A model generated the notes under the pieces. It was not told the origin of the DNA. It worked only from the letters and a program-made list of their open reading frames with translations, and did no database searches. This document shows, in pieces, positions 6,080 to 8,276 of a stretch of 8,276 nt of DNA. Source of the stretch: an uncultured Erysipelotrichaceae bacterium (GTDB lineage: Bacteria > Bacillota_I > Bacilli_A > Erysipelotrichales > Erysipelotrichaceae); the NCBI GenBank assembly GCA_946621045.1, contig CAMOOA010000048.1, positions 1 through 8,276 on the forward strand, in the 5' to 3' direction. The translations under genes and the position numbers were made by a program. The first letter of the stretch is position 1. Each line of letters starts with the position of its first letter.

Positions 6080-7300
6080 GTGGATCTTACCTGCGGTACA
6101 TGGCTGATCGCGGTGTCCGGCGGACCGGACTCGATGGCGCTGCTTGATATGTGCATCAGCGGCGGTGTTTCCTGTGCCGCCGCGCATGTCAACTATCATC
6201 ACCGACCCGAAGCGGACGAGGAAGAAGCATATGTCCGTTCATTCTGCCGGGATCACGGCATTGTCTGCCATGTAAAAAACGATCCGTTTGAATGGACCGG
6301 CAACTTTGAGGCTGCCGCAAGAAAATACCGTTATGAATTCTTTGCCCGTGTTGTGAACGAACACGGGTTTTCCGGTGTTCTGACCGCACATCATATGGAT
6401 GATGTTCTGGAAACCTACTTCATGCAGGAAGAAAAGGGAATCATTCCGGAAACCTGGGGTCTGAAGGAAGAACGGATCCTTGAAGGTGTTCTGGTATGCC
6501 GCCCGCTGCTTGAGAGAACAAAAGCGGAGCTGGAGGAGTACTGCCGGAAAAAACAGATCCGTACCTTTCATGATGCGACCAACGATGACTGTTCCCTGCA
6601 GCGCAACCGCATCCGCCACGAGATCATTGAAACGATGCCCATGCATGAGCGGCAGCTCGTCCTGCGTGAGATCGCACGGAAGAATGCGGTCCTGCAGGAG
6701 CGCCGGTGCCGTGTGGACGCATGGGTGAAGGAAGCGGGGCTCAGGCTTCCGCTGTACCGTATCTGGACGGAGGAAGACCGCCTGACGGCGCTGCGGAAGG
6801 AACTGACAGCGCATGGCATTGCCCGCTCGCGGCGCGGCCTGCAGGAAATCGATGCGATACTCATGAAACGGGAGGACCCGCTGATTCACTTCGGCGGAAC
6901 GGTTCTGACAGTGCGGGATTCCGTCATTGCCGTTCTTCCGGAGCCAGAGCCGTATTCCTTTACGGTCCGCAGCCCGGCGGAACTGCAGAACCTCCGGTCG
7001 GAAGATTTTGCGGTCGGGGAGGGAATTCCGGGCGTCAGCGCAGTAACCGTGAGCGAAACGGACTGGCCGTTGACGGTGCGCAGTCCCCGTGACGGCGACC
7101 GTATTGCGATGCGCTTCGGACACAAATCCGTTCACCGGTTTTTCATTGACCGGAAGATCCCGCGCTATGACCGGCTTCTGTGGCCGGTGGTTGTAAACGC
7201 GAAGAATGAAGTGATTCTCGTTCCGGGGCTCGGCTGCGACAAGGGTCATTACTCTATTTGCCCAAGTTTTTCTGTGTTACAATTATCGCGTTATAAATAA
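6080..7300 (+). CDS. tilS: tRNA(Ile)-lysidine synthase
   Basis: An essential N-type ATP pyrophosphatase that converts C34 of the CAU-anticodon tRNA-Ile to lysidine, switching it from AUG to AUA decoding. The 406-residue product shows the PP-loop SGGPDS (13-18) close to the N-terminus, AHVNYHHRPEADEEEAY (35-51), the AHHMDDVLETYFMQ block (103-116), RPLL (141-144) and the D-A-T-N...RNRIRHEI segment (165-182). The C-terminal TilS domain is recognisable in SPRDGDRIAMRFG (335-347) and the FIDRKIPRYDRLLWPVV stretch (355-371). It is a little shorter than many relatives (about 420-470). The start is a GTG, the only good in-frame start before the PP-loop; no clear ribosome binding site precedes it. It begins 12 bp after the PemK-like stop and in the same frame, so translational coupling is likely. 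Followed by hpt, as in the tilS-hpt-ftsH order of many Bacillota. Identification is firm; the start is less so. Confidence 0.95.
   Translation: MDLTCGTWLIAVSGGPDSMALLDMCISGGVSCAAAHVNYHHRPEADEEEAYVRSFCRDHGIVCHVKNDPFEWTGNFEAAARKYRYEFFARVVNEHGFSGVLTAHHMDDVLETYFMQEEKGIIPETWGLKEERILEGVLVCRPLLERTKAELEEYCRKKQIRTFHDATNDDCSLQRNRIRHEIIETMPMHERQLVLREIARKNAVLQERRCRVDAWVKEAGLRLPLYRIWTEEDRLTALRKELTAHGIARSRRGLQEIDAILMKREDPLIHFGGTVLTVRDSVIAVLPEPEPYSFTVRSPAELQNLRSEDFAVGEGIPGVSAVTVSETDWPLTVRSPRDGDRIAMRFGHKSVHRFFIDRKIPRYDRLLWPVVVNAKNEVILVPGLGCDKGHYSICPSFSVLQLSRYK
7275..7283 (+). promoter_or_regulatory. Candidate extended -10 promoter for hpt inside the tilS 3' end
   Basis: TGTTACAAT is an extended -10 (TG, one base, TACAAT at 7278-7283). 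The -35 slot at 17-base spacing reads TATTTG, weak; TTGCCC (7258-7263) is only 14 bases away. The expected start near 7290 would leave a leader of about 22 bases with the GGAGG of hpt. The local drop in GC compared with the rest of tilS (about 7250-7300) fits a promoter. Confidence 0.4.
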
Positions 7301-7311
7301 CGGAGGACGCA

Positions 7312-7854
7312 ATGTCTATCAGAGAAAACATCGACAAAGTTCTTGTCACGGAAGAGCAGATCCGTGTCCGTTCGAAAGAACTGGGAGAACAGATTACAAA
7401 CGATTACGCAAAACAGGGAAGTGCCCCGTTGCTCGTTGCGCTGCTGCGCGGATCGGTGCCGTTTCTTGCGGAACTCATCAAATATATCGACCTTGACATT
7501 CAGTATGACTTCATGGATGTCACAAGCTATGAAGGTACCCGCAGCACCGGAGACATCAAGATTCTGAAGGACCTTGATACTTCCATCGTCGGCAAGGACA
7601 TTCTGCTTGTCGAAGATATCGTGGATACCGGCCGCACACTGCAGGCAGTCAAGGGCATGCTTGTAAACAAGGGTGCCTCCAGTGTGAAGATCGTCACTCT
7701 GCTGGACAAGCCGTCCAAGCGTGTCTGTGACGTCTGTGCGGACTACGTCGGATTTGAAATCGACGACTACTTCGTTGTCGGATTCGGTCTGGATTATGAT
7801 CAGCACTATCGTGCACTGCCGTTTGTCGGCATACTGAGGGATGACCAGTATTGA
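7312..7854 (+). CDS. hpt: Hypoxanthine-guanine phosphoribosyltransferase
   Basis: A cytoplasmic purine-salvage enzyme that joins hypoxanthine or guanine with PRPP to give IMP or GMP. The 180-residue length is typical. Seen in order: LLRGSVPF (44-51, the PPi-binding loop), the flexible-loop SYEGTRSTGD (72-81) with the Ser-Tyr pair, the PRPP motif VEDIVDTGRTL (100-110) with the two acidic residues, the base-contacting DKPSKR (132-137) and YFVVGFGLDYDQHYRALPF (153-171). GGAGG (7302-7306) five bases upstream of ATG 7312 fixes the start. It starts 11 bp after the tilS stop and is followed after 28 bp by ftsH, the common tilS-hpt-ftsH arrangement. In Bacillus related proteins have been linked to activation of ftsH; that link cannot be seen here. 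Identification is firm. Confidence 0.97.
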   Translation: MSIRENIDKVLVTEEQIRVRSKELGEQITNDYAKQGSAPLLVALLRGSVPFLAELIKYIDLDIQYDFMDVTSYEGTRSTGDIKILKDLDTSIVGKDILLVEDIVDTGRTLQAVKGMLVNKGASSVKIVTLLDKPSKRVCDVCADYVGFEIDDYFVVGFGLDYDQHYRALPFVGILRDDQY

Positions 7855-7882
7855 TCCTTCATTCAGTTGGAGTTTATAAGCG

Positions 7883-8276
7883 ATGCAAAACAAAAGAAAC
7901 AGTATTCTGAATTTTCTGCCGTATCTGGTGGTCCTTGTCGCAGTGATCTCGCTGTTTTCCATGAATCAGCCGGCTCCTGCCAAGACACTGACCTATGACC
8001 AGCTGACAGATGTTCTCGAGACAAAGAAGGTTGAGGAAGCCGCGCTTTCCATCGGACACAACGTCGTCACCGTCAAGGGTGTCTACACCGAGGAAGGCCG
8101 CGATGTGACGTTTACCTCGATCATTCCGTCTTCGGAATGGGCGGTCGAGGAACTGATCGAAAAGCTGGACAGTGCGGAGGTTATCATCAAGGACGCCGAT
8201 GCCAGCAATGCCTTCATGGAACTGCTGTACTCGCTGATTCCGCTTGTCATCGTCGTCGGAATGGGATTCTGGATGA
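7883..8276 (+). CDS. ftsH: ATP-dependent zinc metalloprotease FtsH, N-terminal 131 residues (cut by window edge)
   Basis: FtsH is the hexameric membrane-anchored AAA+ protease that degrades unneeded or damaged membrane and soluble proteins. Only the N-terminal part is in the window. It shows a short basic start (MQNKRNS), TM1 at about 8-27, an extracytoplasmic domain at about 28-111, and the start of TM2 (LLYSLIPLVIVVGMGFW, 114-130), the classic FtsH N-terminal layout. The AAA and HEXXH protease domains would lie to the right and cannot be checked. The extracytoplasmic part shows TLTYDQLTDVLETKKV (35-50), the beta-sheet domain start seen in FtsH. The ATG follows GGAG (7869-7872) by 10 bases and lies 28 bp after the hpt stop. 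The reading frame stays open to the last base. Call rests on the transmembrane layout plus gene order. Confidence 0.87.
   Translation, partial: MQNKRNSILNFLPYLVVLVAVISLFSMNQPAPAKTLTYDQLTDVLETKKVEEAALSIGHNVVTVKGVYTEEGRDVTFTSIIPSSEWAVEELIEKLDSAEVIIKDADASNAFMELLYSLIPLVIVVGMGFWM

Noticed and set aside
6239..7249. Minus-strand open frame of 336 codons
   Set aside because: It is antisense to tilS, whose motifs are clear. The product is rich in Arg, His, Pro and Phe and shows no recognisable domain.
1..8276. CRISPR array, insertion sequence, tRNA or phage element
   Set aside because: I saw no spaced direct repeats, terminal inverted repeats with a transposase, cloverleaf sequence or phage gene. 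All longer stretches are explained by ordinary genes.

Overview
The window looks like core chromosome of a low-GC-lineage (Firmicutes/Bacillota) bacterium that itself has a moderately high GC content. Strong AGGAGG-type ribosome binding sites, a TagO/WecA-family transferase, the Bacillota small membrane protein family DUF1146 (YwzB-like) and the tilS-hpt-ftsH gene order support this. An Erysipelotrichia-like or related Bacilli lineage is my best guess, but it is an inference from gene content and not a proven placement. No tRNA, rRNA, CRISPR array, insertion sequence or phage gene was seen.

Layout from left to right. (1) The 3' part of glyA (serine hydroxymethyltransferase) runs in from the left edge and ends at a strong hairpin terminator that also serves the opposing gene. 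(2) A two-gene minus-strand unit, read 3200 to 751, encodes a divergent GT-B-fold glycosyltransferase-like protein followed by an 11-TM sodium-dependent NSS-family transporter. (3) A compact divergent promoter region (about 3201-3293) separates this unit from upp (uracil phosphoribosyltransferase), which is followed after 8 bp by a small DUF1146 membrane protein. (4) A perfect 10-bp inverted repeat abuts an extended -10 promoter in front of tagO/wecA (undecaprenyl-phosphate sugar-1-phosphate transferase), which ends in a terminator whose loop contains the stop codon. (5) A PemK/MazF-type protein with a long N-terminal extension and no visible antitoxin partner lies just upstream of tilS (tRNA-Ile lysidine synthase). 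It is followed by hpt (hypoxanthine-guanine phosphoribosyltransferase), with its own candidate promoter inside the tilS 3' end, and the N-terminal part of ftsH, cut by the right edge.

How the genes work together: most are housekeeping. glyA feeds one-carbon units to nucleotide synthesis, upp and hpt salvage uracil and purine bases using PRPP, tagO starts a lipid-linked cell-envelope polymer, tilS makes the modified AUA-decoding tRNA and ftsH is the membrane quality-control protease. The accessory parts are the inverted glycosyltransferase/transporter pair and the solitary PemK/MazF-like gene. I see no complete new defence or mobile system. The PemK-like protein, with a His-Phe where MazF usually has Arg-Pro, and the near-leaderless glycosyltransferase-like gene are the points most worth a second look.
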